A stretch of 64,000 bases of DNA, taken from positions 1 through 64,000 of the forward strand of contig CATINC010000017.1 of NCBI GenBank assembly GCA_949524905.1, written 5' to 3'. The stretch's first letter is position 1. Every line of letters begins with the position of its first letter. This DNA comes from Opitutia bacterium UBA7350. GTDB lineage: Bacteria > Verrucomicrobiota > Verrucomicrobiia > Opitutales > Coraliomargaritaceae. The translations under genes were made by a program, and so were the position numbers. The notes under the pieces are model-generated. The model saw nothing but the letters and a program-made list of their open reading frames with translations, searched no databases and was not told the DNA's origin. Below, piece by piece: positions 38,123-49,558 of the stretch.

Positions 38123-40663
38123 ATGTCCGGCAATATTCTTTGGAAATTCAGTTTAACCGCGCTGATTCTTTGGTGGTGTGTGATCAGTATCACGCCTTTG
38201 CAGGATCAGCCATTTAAGGATTATATTCAGGAACAGGCTACGGCAGAGTTGGAAGCTTTTAGTGGCTTGATCCAGCGTGCTGAGACACGGGTAGTCACCG
38301 GGGAATCAAAGACTCTTTTTGTTGCCTTGCGTGAACTGGGAGTTGAAGAGGAGCTTGATTACGCCAAGTTTTTTCCAGAAATCCAGGTGCGAGATATTGC
38401 AAACCTGAAAAAAAGAAATGATGTCTTATTAAAACATTTGCTGAGTAGTGCGCAAAGCCAATTACGTTTGGGGCTCGACCTAAAAGGGGGGGTTGGTGTC
38501 ACTATGAAGGTAGATGATTCTGCGCAAAATAATTTAAGCAGTTACGAACAAGCGGAACAACTAGAGGACGCCATTAAGATCATGGCGGATCGTTTGGATG
38601 GATCTGGAATTGCGGAGCCGGTGATTCGTCCCCGTGGAAATAACGCGATTGAAATCCAAATGCCGGGCGCATCCACAAAGCAGAATCCGGAAATTATTGA
38701 CGTCATTAAAAAACCCGCGCGTTTGGAGTTTCGGGCCGTGCATGAAAGCTTAGACCCTTACACAACCGCTTTACAAGATTACCCCATCGGCTATGAGGTC
38801 TTAGCAGAGGATCGCGAAGACCGAGCAACTGGGGAAATAAAGGAACGTAAGATGTTCGTTAAGCGAATTCCGGAGGCTACCGGAGAAATTGTGGAGGATG
38901 CTTTCGCGATCCAATCTCCAACGGGGTCGTTTGAAGTAAACCTCATCATGACCGGTGAGGGCGCGAAGATATTGCGCGCAGTCACTGAAAAAATGGTGGG
39001 TAAACCTTTGGCGATTGTTTTGGATGGGAAGTTGTACTCAGCGCCCGTGGTAAATTCTGTGCTTTCTCGCCAAGCTCAAATAACGGGAGGGTTTTCGCAG
39101 CGTGAAGCTTTTGATCTCGCCAATGTTTTAAATAATCCACTGGCGGTGGAATTACAGGTGGATGAAATGTACGAGGTGGGTCCTTCGATGGCAGCGGGTG
39201 CGCGTGACAGTTCTATGAATGCGGTTAAATGGGGTGCTCTTCTCGTGGTTGGCTTCATGATCCTTTACTACTTTATTGGGGGTGTCGTAGCAGTGCTTTC
39301 TGCGATCGTAAATATTGTGATTGTTTTGGGGGTGCTTTCAAGCTTGGGGGCAACTCTGACTTTGCCGGGAGTGGCCGCATTGGTGCTCACACTCGGTATG
39401 GGTGTTGATGCTAATATTTTGATATTTGAACGTTTGCGTGAAGAGTTGAAGCTGGGTAAATCTATTAAAAATGCGGCGGCGGGCGCATTTCAAAAAGTGA
39501 CTTCGACTATTGTAGACGCGAATGTGACGACACTCATCACCGCGACGATTTTGATCTTACTCGGCACGGGTCCGGTTAAGGGCTTTGGTTACACCCTCGC
39601 GATCGGAATTTGTGCCTCGATTTTCTGCGCATTGGTTGTAACGCGCTTCTTGGTTGATTTTCTTATCCACCGCGCTGGTTTCAAACAGGTGCTTGGGTTG
39701 AGGCTTTTGGGAGAAACAAAATTCGACTTCTTTAAATACCGCCGTCCGGCTTTTCTGGCATCCTGGGCTCTGGTGATTTCTGGTATTGTGAGTGTGGTTC
39801 TTCACCATGATAACATTATGGGAATCGACTTTACTGGAGGTGATGAGATCACAATTGCCTTTAATGAAAAGATCGAGGGTGGCAAATTAGACGCAGCTGC
39901 CGAGCAACTCGGTCTTGGGGAAGTAAATCCAGTTTATCAAACCTTGATCGGCGAGGACCGAGAGGTGCTCAAAATTCAAACGCGTTTCGACCAAAGCCGG
40001 TCTGTGTTGGAGGGTTTGCAATCTGCATTTCCTGATGCGGGTCTTGAGGAGGAAGCTATTACGCAAATCGGTGCATCAGTTTCCACGAATATTCAATGGA
40101 ATGCAGTTTGGTCAGTCGTTGCTGCGCTCGGCGGAATATTGCTATATGTGGCGCTTCGTTTTGAAATGGGCTACGGTATCGGTGCGGTGGTCGCAACGGT
40201 TCACGACGTGCTCATGACAGTGGGTATTTTTGTGCTCTGCGGTGCCTTGGGTATATTTGTCAGCGGTCAATTTACGGCACCTATGTTGGCGGCCATTCTC
40301 ATGATTGTGGGTTACTCAATCAATGATACTATCGTGGTATTTGATCGCATTCGAGAGGAATTAGAATTGAACCCAGGCACTAACCTGCGTGCCATTATCG
40401 TGACTGCGATAAATCGAGTTTTTTCCCGATCAATTCTTACAAGTGTCACAACTTTATTGGCAGCAGTTTCGCTTTATGTTTTTGGAGCAGGGGTGATCAA
40501 TGATTTTGCTTTTGTTTTCATAATTGGTATTTTAACAGGAACGTTTTCTTCAATTTTCATTGCGAGTCCGGTATTTTATTGGTGGCATAAAGGTGATCGT
40601 CGGCACGTTGAAGAGCGCGAGCTCACGCCGAAGACTTACGATTGGCAAAGTAAAGCGGATTAA
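38123..40663 (+). CDS. secDF: Fused protein translocase SecDF
   Basis: 846 aa; RLGLDLKGGVGVTMKV, LTLGMGVDANILIFERLREEL (SecD), then GIDFTGGDEI, GYSINDTIVVFDRIREE (SecF). Confidence 0.95.
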   Translation: MSGNILWKFSLTALILWWCVISITPLQDQPFKDYIQEQATAELEAFSGLIQRAETRVVTGESKTLFVALRELGVEEELDYAKFFPEIQVRDIANLKKRNDVLLKHLLSSAQSQLRLGLDLKGGVGVTMKVDDSAQNNLSSYEQAEQLEDAIKIMADRLDGSGIAEPVIRPRGNNAIEIQMPGASTKQNPEIIDVIKKPARLEFRAVHESLDPYTTALQDYPIGYEVLAEDREDRATGEIKERKMFVKRIPEATGEIVEDAFAIQSPTGSFEVNLIMTGEGAKILRAVTEKMVGKPLAIVLDGKLYSAPVVNSVLSRQAQITGGFSQREAFDLANVLNNPLAVELQVDEMYEVGPSMAAGARDSSMNAVKWGALLVVGFMILYYFIGGVVAVLSAIVNIVIVLGVLSSLGATLTLPGVAALVLTLGMGVDANILIFERLREELKLGKSIKNAAAGAFQKVTSTIVDANVTTLITATILILLGTGPVKGFGYTLAIGICASIFCALVVTRFLVDFLIHRAGFKQVLGLRLLGETKFDFFKYRRPAFLASWALVISGIVSVVLHHDNIMGIDFTGGDEITIAFNEKIEGGKLDAAAEQLGLGEVNPVYQTLIGEDREVLKIQTRFDQSRSVLEGLQSAFPDAGLEEEAITQIGASVSTNIQWNAVWSVVAALGGILLYVALRFEMGYGIGAVVATVHDVLMTVGIFVLCGALGIFVSGQFTAPMLAAILMIVGYSINDTIVVFDRIREELELNPGTNLRAIIVTAINRVFSRSILTSVTTLLAAVSLYVFGAGVINDFAFVFIIGILTGTFSSIFIASPVFYWWHKGDRRHVEERELTPKTYDWQSKAD

Positions 40664-40769
40664 GGACAGAGGGCTTTAAATCCGGCTTGGATAGCAGTAT
40701 TTAAGTCGAATGAACATGTGGAGTGGTGAACATGCGACTCATGCTTTTAAAGGGCAAAAACCATAAACT

Positions 40770-42488
40770 ATGAACTGGAAAACGACTGAAACAGACCCTA
40801 TTGCGGTGGAGAATTTGCAGGATGGTTTAGGGTTGGATTCGATTATAGCAAAACTACTGGTAGGGCGTGGTATTTTGACAATAGAGCAGGCTGAGCAATT
40901 CCTTCGCCCGCAACTTTCAAGTTTAGAGGATCCTTTTAAGCTGACTCATTTGAAGGCTGCAGTAGAGCGCATTGGACAAGCACTCGATGGGAATGAATCC
41001 GTGGTTGTTTTTGGTGACTATGATGTAGATGGGGTTACTAGCACGGTGCAGTTAGTGAGTCTACTATCTTCACTGGGGCTTAAGCCTCGTTACTCTGTGC
41101 CTCTGCGCCTCAAGGAAGGATATGGCATGAGTCGGGAGGCAATTGACCGTGTCTTGGATGGTGAGGTCCCGGATCTCTTTATTGCTTTAGATTGTGGAAC
41201 AAATGCCCACGAGGCGGTCGCGTATTTGCGTGAACTTGGAGCAGAGGTGATTATTGTTGATCATCACCAAGCTAAAGTAGGTGTTCCCGATGATTGCCTC
41301 ATTGTGAACCCACATGTGTTTGATGCAGCCGAGGCACCTTGGCGAAATCTATGTACCGCAGGTCTTGTTTTTAAACTTTTGCATGGTATTATAAAACAGC
41401 GACGCTTGGCAGAAGATGATGGAGTGAAGTCGCTTCATCTGCGGGATTATTTGGATTTAGTGGCTATGGGAACGATTGCGGATTTAGTTCCCTTGCAGGA
41501 CGAGAATCGAATTCTAGCTTGGTACGGTCTTCAGCATTTACGCGCCAACCGAAGGCCCGGGGTACGAGCGCTTTGCGCGGTTGCTAGTTTGTCCACCAGT
41601 CAGCCTCTAGAAAGCACTGATATTTCCTTTAAGCTCGCGCCGCGAATTAACGCAAGTGGTCGTTTAGCCGATGCAAGTAAGCCTATAGAATTGTTATTGA
41701 GTCACGATGAACAAACCTGCGGAGGCATTGCTCGTGAGTTGGATGCGATCAATTGTGAACGACAAGAAATACAGCATAAAATTGTGAGCGAAGCGGAGGC
41801 CTATGTAGAGGCGCATTTTGGGGATTTTCCAGGGATTATACTCTACAATGAGGGGTGGCATCCCGGGGTAGTTGGTATTGTTGCGAGTCGAGTGAGTCGT
41901 CGTTTTCACAAGCCCTGTGTTGTTTTGGGCTGTGAAGGTAGTGTCGCTAAAGGTTCGGGTCGTAGTGTAGCAGGCGTTGACCTAGTGCAACTGTTTCAGC
42001 GTTGCGATGATTTGCTAGAGCACTGGGGCGGGCATCCTATGGCGGCGGGCATTTCGTTGCCCAAAGAGGCCTTAGGTGCTTTTCGCAAGCGCTTTATGGA
42101 GGCGCTTGCGGATGTATGTCCAGAAGGTTTACCCGAGCCGGTGCTGGAACTTTCTGCTTGGTTGGAAGTAAAGGATCTAAACGTGGATTTCTTGGATGCT
42201 TTAGATCGGCTGCAACCTTTTGGTCAAGAGAACCGTCAGCCAATATTTGGATTGCAAGGTATGGTGCTTGAGTCGCTACCTAAGGCTTTTGCAAAAGGTG
42301 GAAGTCATTACCGTTTTGAACTGCCCTCGGTTGATGGGAAGCAGGGTCTCAAGGGCGTAGCTTGGCAAATGGAGTCCATGCCACCAGTTGGGAAAGCCGT
42401 AGACCTCGCTCTACGGTTTGATTGGAACTATTGGCGCAATGCGAGAAATCCACAATTGACGCTTCTGGATTGGCGATTCGCGAAATAA
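40770..42488 (+). CDS. recJ: Single-stranded-DNA-specific exonuclease RecJ
   Basis: 572 aa; VVFGDYDVDGVTSTVQLVSLL, DCGTNAHEAVAYLRELGAEVIIVDHHQ, GHPMAAGISL. Confidence 0.95.
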   Translation: MNWKTTETDPIAVENLQDGLGLDSIIAKLLVGRGILTIEQAEQFLRPQLSSLEDPFKLTHLKAAVERIGQALDGNESVVVFGDYDVDGVTSTVQLVSLLSSLGLKPRYSVPLRLKEGYGMSREAIDRVLDGEVPDLFIALDCGTNAHEAVAYLRELGAEVIIVDHHQAKVGVPDDCLIVNPHVFDAAEAPWRNLCTAGLVFKLLHGIIKQRRLAEDDGVKSLHLRDYLDLVAMGTIADLVPLQDENRILAWYGLQHLRANRRPGVRALCAVASLSTSQPLESTDISFKLAPRINASGRLADASKPIELLLSHDEQTCGGIARELDAINCERQEIQHKIVSEAEAYVEAHFGDFPGIILYNEGWHPGVVGIVASRVSRRFHKPCVVLGCEGSVAKGSGRSVAGVDLVQLFQRCDDLLEHWGGHPMAAGISLPKEALGAFRKRFMEALADVCPEGLPEPVLELSAWLEVKDLNVDFLDALDRLQPFGQENRQPIFGLQGMVLESLPKAFAKGGSHYRFELPSVDGKQGLKGVAWQMESMPPVGKAVDLALRFDWNYWRNARNPQLTLLDWRFAK

Positions 42489-42496
42489 AATTACCT

Positions 42497-43300
42497 TTAT
42501 TCTTTTTCTAGTTCGCTTGTAGCTTCAATGGTCTCGATGAATTCCAGTTTGCCAACACGAACAATGCTGCGCTTTTCCTTTTCACGTATGAAATCGGCAT
42601 TGAAGAGATTTTCGCCGGAATAACTACCTGCGATTTTGGCCAGAGTCCCAAAGGCTTCATTGGGTTCAGCCCGACCTGTAGGCAGGCTTAACTGCAGGGT
42701 CCAAAGGGGCTTTGGCATGACTTTTTTATCCGTGCGGTTGCGAATTTCATCTACAGAAAGTGCCAAAACGCTCACAAAATAACGGTCGTGACGTGTAGCC
42801 TCTTCTAGTTGTTGGCGCTTTATGGAGTAAACATGCAGGTCGTAAAGTGCGGTCGCACCAATTATCCGAGCATTTTCGCGTGCCTGTTTGTCGGCCTCAT
42901 AAGCATCTAGTTCGGCCATCGGGTTAAAGAGGTCTCTAGAGTCCGCGTCTGTGTTGGCGGCGTTTTCAACATCAGGATTTGAGTTAGTCTGGCCCCAGTG
43001 AACGACCAAGATAAAATCGGCCCCTTTGGGGTCTGTAGACATTCGGTAATTTTTGGCGACAAGTTCTTGCTTTAAAGCATGGGCGACTTCCTCAAAACGA
43101 ATTTCATCTTCAGGGTTTTCATATTCGTAGGGATAGTAATTTCCTTTAAGGAAGGTATAATTTTCGGTTATCGGGTTACCGTCCTTATCCAAAGAGCGAA
43201 GGTAGTCCTCTCGGGCGTTGGCTTTCACCAGCACTTCGACTGCGATTGCTTGGGATGCCAAACCAAATACGAATAGGACGATCGTGAAAACTCTCTTCAT
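42497..43300 (-). CDS. Secreted hypothetical protein
   Basis: ORF 42497..43390; start 43300 (MKRVFTIVLFVFGLASQAIA) gives a signal peptide. No confident family. Confidence 0.7.
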   Translation of the reverse strand: MKRVFTIVLFVFGLASQAIAVEVLVKANAREDYLRSLDKDGNPITENYTFLKGNYYPYEYENPEDEIRFEEVAHALKQELVAKNYRMSTDPKGADFILVVHWGQTNSNPDVENAANTDADSRDLFNPMAELDAYEADKQARENARIIGATALYDLHVYSIKRQQLEEATRHDRYFVSVLALSVDEIRNRTDKKVMPKPLWTLQLSLPTGRAEPNEAFGTLAKIAGSYSGENLFNADFIREKEKRSIVRVGKLEFIETIEATSELEKE

Positions 43301-43463
43301 ACAAAGCCGCAAATGCATGTTATGTTTATCTATAAATTTAAGTTTAGTCGTCAAGTTTGGTTGAATTGGTGAGCCGGGTGTCTCTGGCAATTTGGAGTTT
43401 GTTCTTTATTAATGGGAGGTGAAGGGTGTAAGCTTCACTGCAAAATAAATAACCCCTAAGCGT

Positions 43464-44975
43464 ATGAAAACTTCAATCATTTCCTTCTTTTTGCTATTTT
43501 TAGCCACAAATCTACTGCTTGCGGAGGTTCAAATGCCAAACATCTTTGGCAACCATATGGTTTTGCAGCGCGACCACTTAAATCCCATCTGGGGTACTGC
43601 GAACGCGGGGGAGCGGATCACAGTTCAAATAGACGGGCAAAGCTACAGTACCGACGCAGGACTCGATGGTCGCTGGAAAGTTACGCTGCGGTCTATGCCA
43701 GCAAGTGGCCCCCACGTGTTAATAGTAAGCGCGGACAACACCCTGCGATTTGAAGATGTTATGGTGGGAGAAGTATGGGTTTGTTCAGGGCAATCTAATA
43801 TGCAATGGGCTTTGAGTAATAGTGATGGCGGTGATTTAGAAATCCCACTCGCGGACGAACCCATGATCCGCATGATTTCGATTCCTCAAGTTGGGAGCCA
43901 GGATCCGCAAGATAATTTCATCGGACAATGGGAGCACTGCAGTCCACGCGTAGCAGCTGAATTTTCAGCGGTGGGATATCATTTTGGCCAGCGCTTAAAA
44001 CAAGCTTTGGGTGTGACGATTGGTCTGATTGATAATGCTTGGGGCGGTTCTGCTGCGGAGGCTTGGGTGCCGCGGGGTGTCCTGGAGGCCGACGGGCATA
44101 GCGATGCTTATCTTGAGGAATGGGATGCCAAAATCACAGCTTACACCGACGCGGAACACGCTAAAAAAGTCGCCATCTTTGAACAGTGGAAAACAGATGG
44201 ACGTAAGGGTCCCGCGCCTTGGCCCAATGATATCAGAACTGGCCAGCATCGGCCTGCAAATCTCTACAACGGAGTGCTACATCCTATTATTGGATATGGT
44301 ATTCGCGGAGTCATCTGGTATCAGGGCGAGACCAATGCTAGTCGTGCAGCTGCTTATAATCATCTTTTCCCCCTCATGATCAAAACTTGGCGAGAGCACT
44401 GGAATCAGGGAGACTTTCCATTTTATTGGGCACAACTCGCGGACTTTACGAATGAGCGCCCTGAATCACAGCAAAATTCTTGGTGGGCCGAAATCCGCGA
44501 GGCTCAAACCAATGCCCTCTCGCTCCCCAATACCGGGCAAGCCGTTATTATTGATATCGGCGAGGGTCGAGATATACACCCTCGTAATAAACGCACGGTA
44601 GGCGACCGTCTCGCCCGCAACGCTCTTGCAAAGGATTACGGTTTTAATATCGCATCTGAGAGCCCACGCTATGCCAGTCTGGAAATACAAGATGAAGGCA
44701 TCGCAGTGACGTTTGATCATGTCAGTCACGGCGGTCTATATGCCTTTGATGTGCCCGTTGTTAAAGGTTTTGATATCGCGGGAGCAGATGGATTTTTCCG
44801 CCGCGCCGAGGCCCGAATTGAAGGGAATAATCAGGTATTGGTTTCGCACCCCGAGATCGCTCAACCCGTCGCAGTTCGCTACGGTTGGGCTGAAAACCCC
44901 GTTCTCAATTTGTTTGATCGCAATGGCCTCCCCGTCACCCCATTTCGCACCGATAATGGCATTTTGGGCAACTAA
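43464..44975 (+). CDS. Secreted sialate O-acetylesterase-like (SASA) carbohydrate esterase
   Basis: 503 aa; signal peptide; MPNIFGNHMVLQRD, VWVCSGQSNMQWAL, GVIWYQGETNA. Confidence 0.9.
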   Translation: MKTSIISFFLLFLATNLLLAEVQMPNIFGNHMVLQRDHLNPIWGTANAGERITVQIDGQSYSTDAGLDGRWKVTLRSMPASGPHVLIVSADNTLRFEDVMVGEVWVCSGQSNMQWALSNSDGGDLEIPLADEPMIRMISIPQVGSQDPQDNFIGQWEHCSPRVAAEFSAVGYHFGQRLKQALGVTIGLIDNAWGGSAAEAWVPRGVLEADGHSDAYLEEWDAKITAYTDAEHAKKVAIFEQWKTDGRKGPAPWPNDIRTGQHRPANLYNGVLHPIIGYGIRGVIWYQGETNASRAAAYNHLFPLMIKTWREHWNQGDFPFYWAQLADFTNERPESQQNSWWAEIREAQTNALSLPNTGQAVIIDIGEGRDIHPRNKRTVGDRLARNALAKDYGFNIASESPRYASLEIQDEGIAVTFDHVSHGGLYAFDVPVVKGFDIAGADGFFRRAEARIEGNNQVLVSHPEIAQPVAVRYGWAENPVLNLFDRNGLPVTPFRTDNGILGN

Positions 44976-45041
44976 GCTGATGAACTAAAAAACTTGTGTC
45001 GCCACCTTGATGTCAGCGAGAAGCGCAACTAAGCTATTCAC

Positions 45042-45809
45042 ATGAGCAAAACGCAGGATGAAATCCTTCTCGGCGTTAATGTCGATCACTGTGCCACTGT
45101 GCGGCAGGCCCGTTATCGTGCTCACCGCCTAGACCATGGTGACGAAGTCGAACCCGACCCCGTAACTTTTGCGCTTCTGTGTGAGCAGGCTGGTGCAGAT
45201 GGTATCACTATTCATTTGCGCGAGGATCGCCGTCATATTCAGGACTCTGATGTCGAACGCACTCGCGCACTCATTCGCACCCGTCTCAACCTTGAGATGG
45301 CCTGTACAAAGGAAATGATTGATTACGCCCTGCGGCTCAAGCCAGACTCTGTATGTCTCGTACCCGAGAGTCGTGAAGAGATCACTACCGAGGGGGGGCT
45401 GGATATCGTCGGTCAATCGGCTCGGGTAGGGGAAGTCGTTGCTGCGATGACAGAGGCCGGCATAGTCACGAGTTTATTCATTGACCCAGACCCGGCGCAA
45501 ATTGATATGGCAGCAGAATTAAAAAGTCCATGGATCGAATTGCATACAGGAGCCTATGCCAATGCCTACTATCACATTGAACGCGACAAGACCCTGGCAG
45601 AATTAGTCCGCGCTGCCAAGCAAGCCCATTCTCTCGAGCTTGTTGTCAATGCGGGTCATGGCATTAACTATACGAATGTCACTGAAGTTTTAAGCATCCC
45701 TCATTTACACGAACTCAATATCGGCCACTCTATCATTAGCCGTGCTCTCACGGTTGGAATTAAAGCAGCAGTCCGGGAGATGAAGGCTCTGCTGGCTGTT
45801 ACTGACTAG
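45042..45809 (+). CDS. pdxJ: Pyridoxine 5'-phosphate synthase
   Basis: 255 aa; [65 protein letters not shown]. Confidence 0.95.
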   Translation: MSKTQDEILLGVNVDHCATVRQARYRAHRLDHGDEVEPDPVTFALLCEQAGADGITIHLREDRRHIQDSDVERTRALIRTRLNLEMACTKEMIDYALRLKPDSVCLVPESREEITTEGGLDIVGQSARVGEVVAAMTEAGIVTSLFIDPDPAQIDMAAELKSPWIELHTGAYANAYYHIERDKTLAELVRAAKQAHSLELVVNAGHGINYTNVTEVLSIPHLHELNIGHSIISRALTVGIKAAVREMKALLAVTD

Positions 45810-45861
45810 GAATCAGGATTGACAACTCAGCCTAAAAAACTGAATTTACGACTTTTGGTAA

Positions 45862-45938
<77 letters not shown>

Positions 45939-45967
45939 AAAGCCTCCACGTAAGTGGGGGCTTTTTT
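45939..45967 (+). terminator. Intrinsic terminator after tRNA-Pro
   Basis: AAGCCTCCAC-GTAA-GTGGGGGCTT stem followed by T run. Confidence 0.8.
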
Positions 45968-46033
45968 CATGTTTGCGCAAATGGAGGGGAGTATTCTTCA
46001 TAATGCTATACCATTAATCTATTCTACCTTCTT

Positions 46034-47443
46034 ATGTCAGCTACTTCTTCGGATTCCGATAACATTCGCTTTGTCGTTTTAATTAGTATTGTCGCTACCA
46101 TTGGCGGTTTTCTCTTTGGATTTGATAGTGGGGTGATCAATGGAACGGTAGATGGATTAAAGCGTGCTTTTGGTTCAGACAGTGTTGGTACGGGGTTTAA
46201 TGTTGCTTCAATGTTGCTGGGCTGTGCGGTGGGAGCGTTTTTTGCAGGCACGTTTGCGGACAAGCTTGGGCGGCGTAGCATTTTAATTCTCAGTTCGATA
46301 TTCTTCGCGTTATCGGCCTGGGGTTCCGGCATTGCGGCAAGTTCGGAGGAGTTTATATTTTATCGTATTTTGGGAGGCTTAGCGGTCGGTGCGGCTAGTG
46401 TATTGGCTCCGGCTTATATAAGTGAAGTTGCGCCGGCGAAATATCGTGGGATGCTCTCTTCAATTCAGCAAATCGCAATTATCACGGGTCTTTTTTGCGC
46501 TTTCTTGAGTAATTACCTAATCGCAGACAATGCCGGTGGTTCGACGCAAGAATTTCTATGGGGTTTTGAGGCTTGGCGTGGGATGTTTTGGGTCGAGCTG
46601 CTCCCGGCATTGATATTTTTCTTTGCACTACTTTTTATACCAGAGAGTCCTCGGTTTTTGGTGGCCTCAAAAAAAAGTAAAGAAGCGCTCACTGTCTTGA
46701 AGCGACTTATGGGTGCTGAAGCAGCTCATCTAAAGTTAGAGGAAATCAAAGCCTCATTGGCGGAGGACCATCACCGTCCGCGATTGAATGATATTTTAGA
46801 TCAGAAATGTGGCGTGCGTCCAATCGTCTGGGTTGGTATTGGTTTAGCGACTTTTCAGCAGCTTGTTGGAATTAACGTAGTATTTTATTACGGCGCAGTT
46901 TTATGGCAGTCGGCTGGTTTTTCGGAAAACGATGCACTTTTGATCAATGTTTTAAGTGGGGCCTTAAGTATTGGTGCCTGTGTTATAGCGACTCTTCTAA
47001 TTGATCGGATTGGCCGTAAACCGCTTCTGCTTTTGGGGTCTATCGGGATGTCGATAACGCTGGCGGTGATGGCAGTCATTTTTACCAAAGCAGTTGTGCA
47101 AGAAGGAGGCGATTTACAAATGGAAGATTTAGCGGGACCAATTGCTTTAGTTGCCGCTAACCTATACGTGATTTTCTTTAATATGTCCTGGGGGCCGGTG
47201 ATGTGGGTAATGCTAGGTGAAATGTTCCCAAATCAGATACGCGGTTCAAGTTTAGCGGTCAGCGGTCTGGCGCAATGGGGATCGAATTTCATCATAACAA
47301 TGACATTTCCAATCCTCTTGGGCGGCATTGGTCTCGGTGGTGCTTACGGCTTGTATGCTATCGGGGCATTTATCTCGATTTTCTTCATTGCGAATTGCGC
47401 ATGTGAAACCAAAGGGATTGAACTAGAAGCTATGAAGGGTTAG
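46034..47443 (+). CDS. MFS sugar porter family transporter (XylE/GalP-like)
   Basis: 469 aa; GGFLFGFDSGVINGTV, FADKLGRRSILI, PESPRFLVAS, IDRIGRKPLLLLGS. Confidence 0.9.
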   Translation: MSATSSDSDNIRFVVLISIVATIGGFLFGFDSGVINGTVDGLKRAFGSDSVGTGFNVASMLLGCAVGAFFAGTFADKLGRRSILILSSIFFALSAWGSGIAASSEEFIFYRILGGLAVGAASVLAPAYISEVAPAKYRGMLSSIQQIAIITGLFCAFLSNYLIADNAGGSTQEFLWGFEAWRGMFWVELLPALIFFFALLFIPESPRFLVASKKSKEALTVLKRLMGAEAAHLKLEEIKASLAEDHHRPRLNDILDQKCGVRPIVWVGIGLATFQQLVGINVVFYYGAVLWQSAGFSENDALLINVLSGALSIGACVIATLLIDRIGRKPLLLLGSIGMSITLAVMAVIFTKAVVQEGGDLQMEDLAGPIALVAANLYVIFFNMSWGPVMWVMLGEMFPNQIRGSSLAVSGLAQWGSNFIITMTFPILLGGIGLGGAYGLYAIGAFISIFFIANCACETKGIELEAMKG

Positions 47444-48028
47444 CTAGTGACGAAGCAAGCGCGACATGAATACCAATGTAAGCCCGGCAGCTCCTGTTGC
47501 GAGTGGCTGTGCGCTCATTTCCGGAATGACGGTGTAATCAAAGCTGTGAATCTCAAAAGCCGCCGTGTTGCTACTGCCTGTAAAAGAAATTGTTTCACCC
47601 ACCTCTAGGCGAATGGGCGTCGCTGGAACATAGGAGTCGGTGGTGCCATTAAAGCCGACAATACTAGTATAAAGACTGAGGTCGAGGGGCGGATTTGCAC
47701 TGGTAGTGAGTTTTACTCCATCGTCAATATTACTGCCGATGCTACCAAAATCTATGCGACTGATTTCAACCGTTTGTGAAAAGCTTAGGCTAAGCCCTTC
47801 GCTCGTTCCATCAATACTGGTGTCGTCGATGCCAAAGTTATTTCTATTGGAATTAAAGACTCCACCACTGGCGGTGGCGGTTATAGTTAGCGATCCGAAA
47901 GTTTCCTCAACCGAAGTTTGAAGATCGAAAACACTCCCTTTGTCGAGGAAAGTGTAGCTCAATTGTGCACTTACCATAAGGGGTGCGATGCTGAGGCTAA
48001 GAATGAGTGGAATGGATTTATATTTCAT
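47444..48028 (-). CDS. Secreted protein with divergent PEP-CTERM-like tail
   Basis: 194 aa; signal peptide; C-terminus VIPEMSAQPLATGAAGLTLVFMSRLLRH (PE + hydrophobic + basic). Confidence 0.65.
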   Translation of the reverse strand: MKYKSIPLILSLSIAPLMVSAQLSYTFLDKGSVFDLQTSVEETFGSLTITATASGGVFNSNRNNFGIDDTSIDGTSEGLSLSFSQTVEISRIDFGSIGSNIDDGVKLTTSANPPLDLSLYTSIVGFNGTTDSYVPATPIRLEVGETISFTGSSNTAAFEIHSFDYTVIPEMSAQPLATGAAGLTLVFMSRLLRH

Positions 48029-48158
48029 ATTTATAATTTAAAGCCCTAATATTATAAATAAATGTAAAAATTACAAGCTTCATTTTACCCGTTTTAATTT
48101 AAATCTTAATTTAGAGAATAACAGTTCACCTGTATCCTTTCGGATGCAGGCATGGACA

Positions 48159-49448
48159 CTAAATTGAAAGAGACTGACTGACTTGAAATACGCTGGTTAC
48201 AATACCGATTGCGATAAGGGCAACCAAGAGGAATGCAGCGATTAGAGCACCCGTAGAAATTAAGGTGGTGAGTCGCTCTAGGCGCTGTGTTAGCTCTTGG
48301 CGAAAGCCTTTTGTTACTTCGCTCATGCTTTGGGCGAGGTTACCGGTGTTTTCGCCAACAGCGAGGACGTCGAGTGCTAGGTCAGGCATGATGCTGTTTC
48401 GCCTGAAGGCATGAGCAATGGAGAGCCCTTCGTTAACCTGTTGTCGTGCGGTGTGGAAATTTTCCCGAAGGGCGCGGTTATTGATGGTGCGTTCAGTCAG
48501 GCGAAGTGTTTCGGTTGTGTTGATACCGCTCTGTAGAAGCGTGCCGACAAGATTGCCCATTTGGAAGAGGTTTCCATACAGGGTAATCTTTCCCAAAAGG
48601 GGCAGACGAAGAAGCCAGTCGTCAGTCCGCTTACGACCGGTATCTGTTTGGCGCCATTGGCGAAGTGCCAAGCTTGCTAGGACTAAGATAGTAAGGACGA
48701 AAGGGCCGTAATGCACAAGAAGGTCAGCTCCATTTATAAGGAGGCGAGCGCTCCAAGTCATTTCTGAGCCGAGTCGCTCAAGCATATCTTGAATTTGCGG
48801 CAAGAGCACCGTTAGAAAAAGGATGACCACTCCAATTGCAACGGTACAGATAAAAGCCGGGTACAACATACTCGCGATCATCTTTTGGCGGATCGCTTGT
48901 TTTTCTTCGAGGTAGTCGATAACCTTGCTGAGGATGGGCACAAGATTTCCCGTTGCTTCGCCAGCCTCGATGACATGGGTGCTTGAACTGTTGAAATAAT
49001 CTGGTTGGCGGGCGAGGGCGCTGGCAAGGGTGCTGCCTTCGCTGAGGTCTCGCCATAGGGATTGGGCGAGGGTTTTAAGTTCTGGTTGACTGAGCCTTTG
49101 GTTGAGGATTTTAACGGAGTCACCCGCAGGTAGTCCGGAGCTGTGTAATTCTAGCAGGCGTTGGAGGAAAATGAGTCCAACTTTTTCTTTTTTTGCGCTG
49201 CTTTTTTGAAGTATGTCCTTGCGGTCAGCGGGCTTGTTTTTTTGAGGATTGAGCGCCTTGAGCAAAGTCTTAATCCGTTGGCTAGGGGCCATTGCAGATT
49301 GATTTTCCTCGGTAACAATTTTTAGGCTCAAGGGGTGAAGGCCTTTAGCGTTCAGTCTTTGTGCTGCCTGTCTGCGATCAGGAGCTTCAAGCTGGCCGTT
49401 TTTCATGACACCAGTTTGATTGCGCGCTCTATAGTGAAACGTAGGCAT
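48159..49448 (-). CDS. Type II secretion/type IV pilus inner-membrane protein (GspF/PilC family)
   Basis: 429 aa; FHYRARNQTGVMKNGQLEAPDRRQAAQRLNAKGLHPLSL, LLELHSSGLPAGDSVKIL, ESGEATG-like VIEAGEATGNLVPIL. Confidence 0.9.
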   Translation of the reverse strand: MPTFHYRARNQTGVMKNGQLEAPDRRQAAQRLNAKGLHPLSLKIVTEENQSAMAPSQRIKTLLKALNPQKNKPADRKDILQKSSAKKEKVGLIFLQRLLELHSSGLPAGDSVKILNQRLSQPELKTLAQSLWRDLSEGSTLASALARQPDYFNSSSTHVIEAGEATGNLVPILSKVIDYLEEKQAIRQKMIASMLYPAFICTVAIGVVILFLTVLLPQIQDMLERLGSEMTWSARLLINGADLLVHYGPFVLTILVLASLALRQWRQTDTGRKRTDDWLLRLPLLGKITLYGNLFQMGNLVGTLLQSGINTTETLRLTERTINNRALRENFHTARQQVNEGLSIAHAFRRNSIMPDLALDVLAVGENTGNLAQSMSEVTKGFRQELTQRLERLTTLISTGALIAAFLLVALIAIGIVTSVFQVSQSLSI

Positions 49449-49558
49449 CGTGCTTTAAGTGTTCTTAGTTGTGCTAATAATAAAGGATGAGTCGATCCAT
49501 TTTATTAAAATTAAGAATTGGAGAAATCTTACAAGTGACCTATGATCATAAGCTTTAT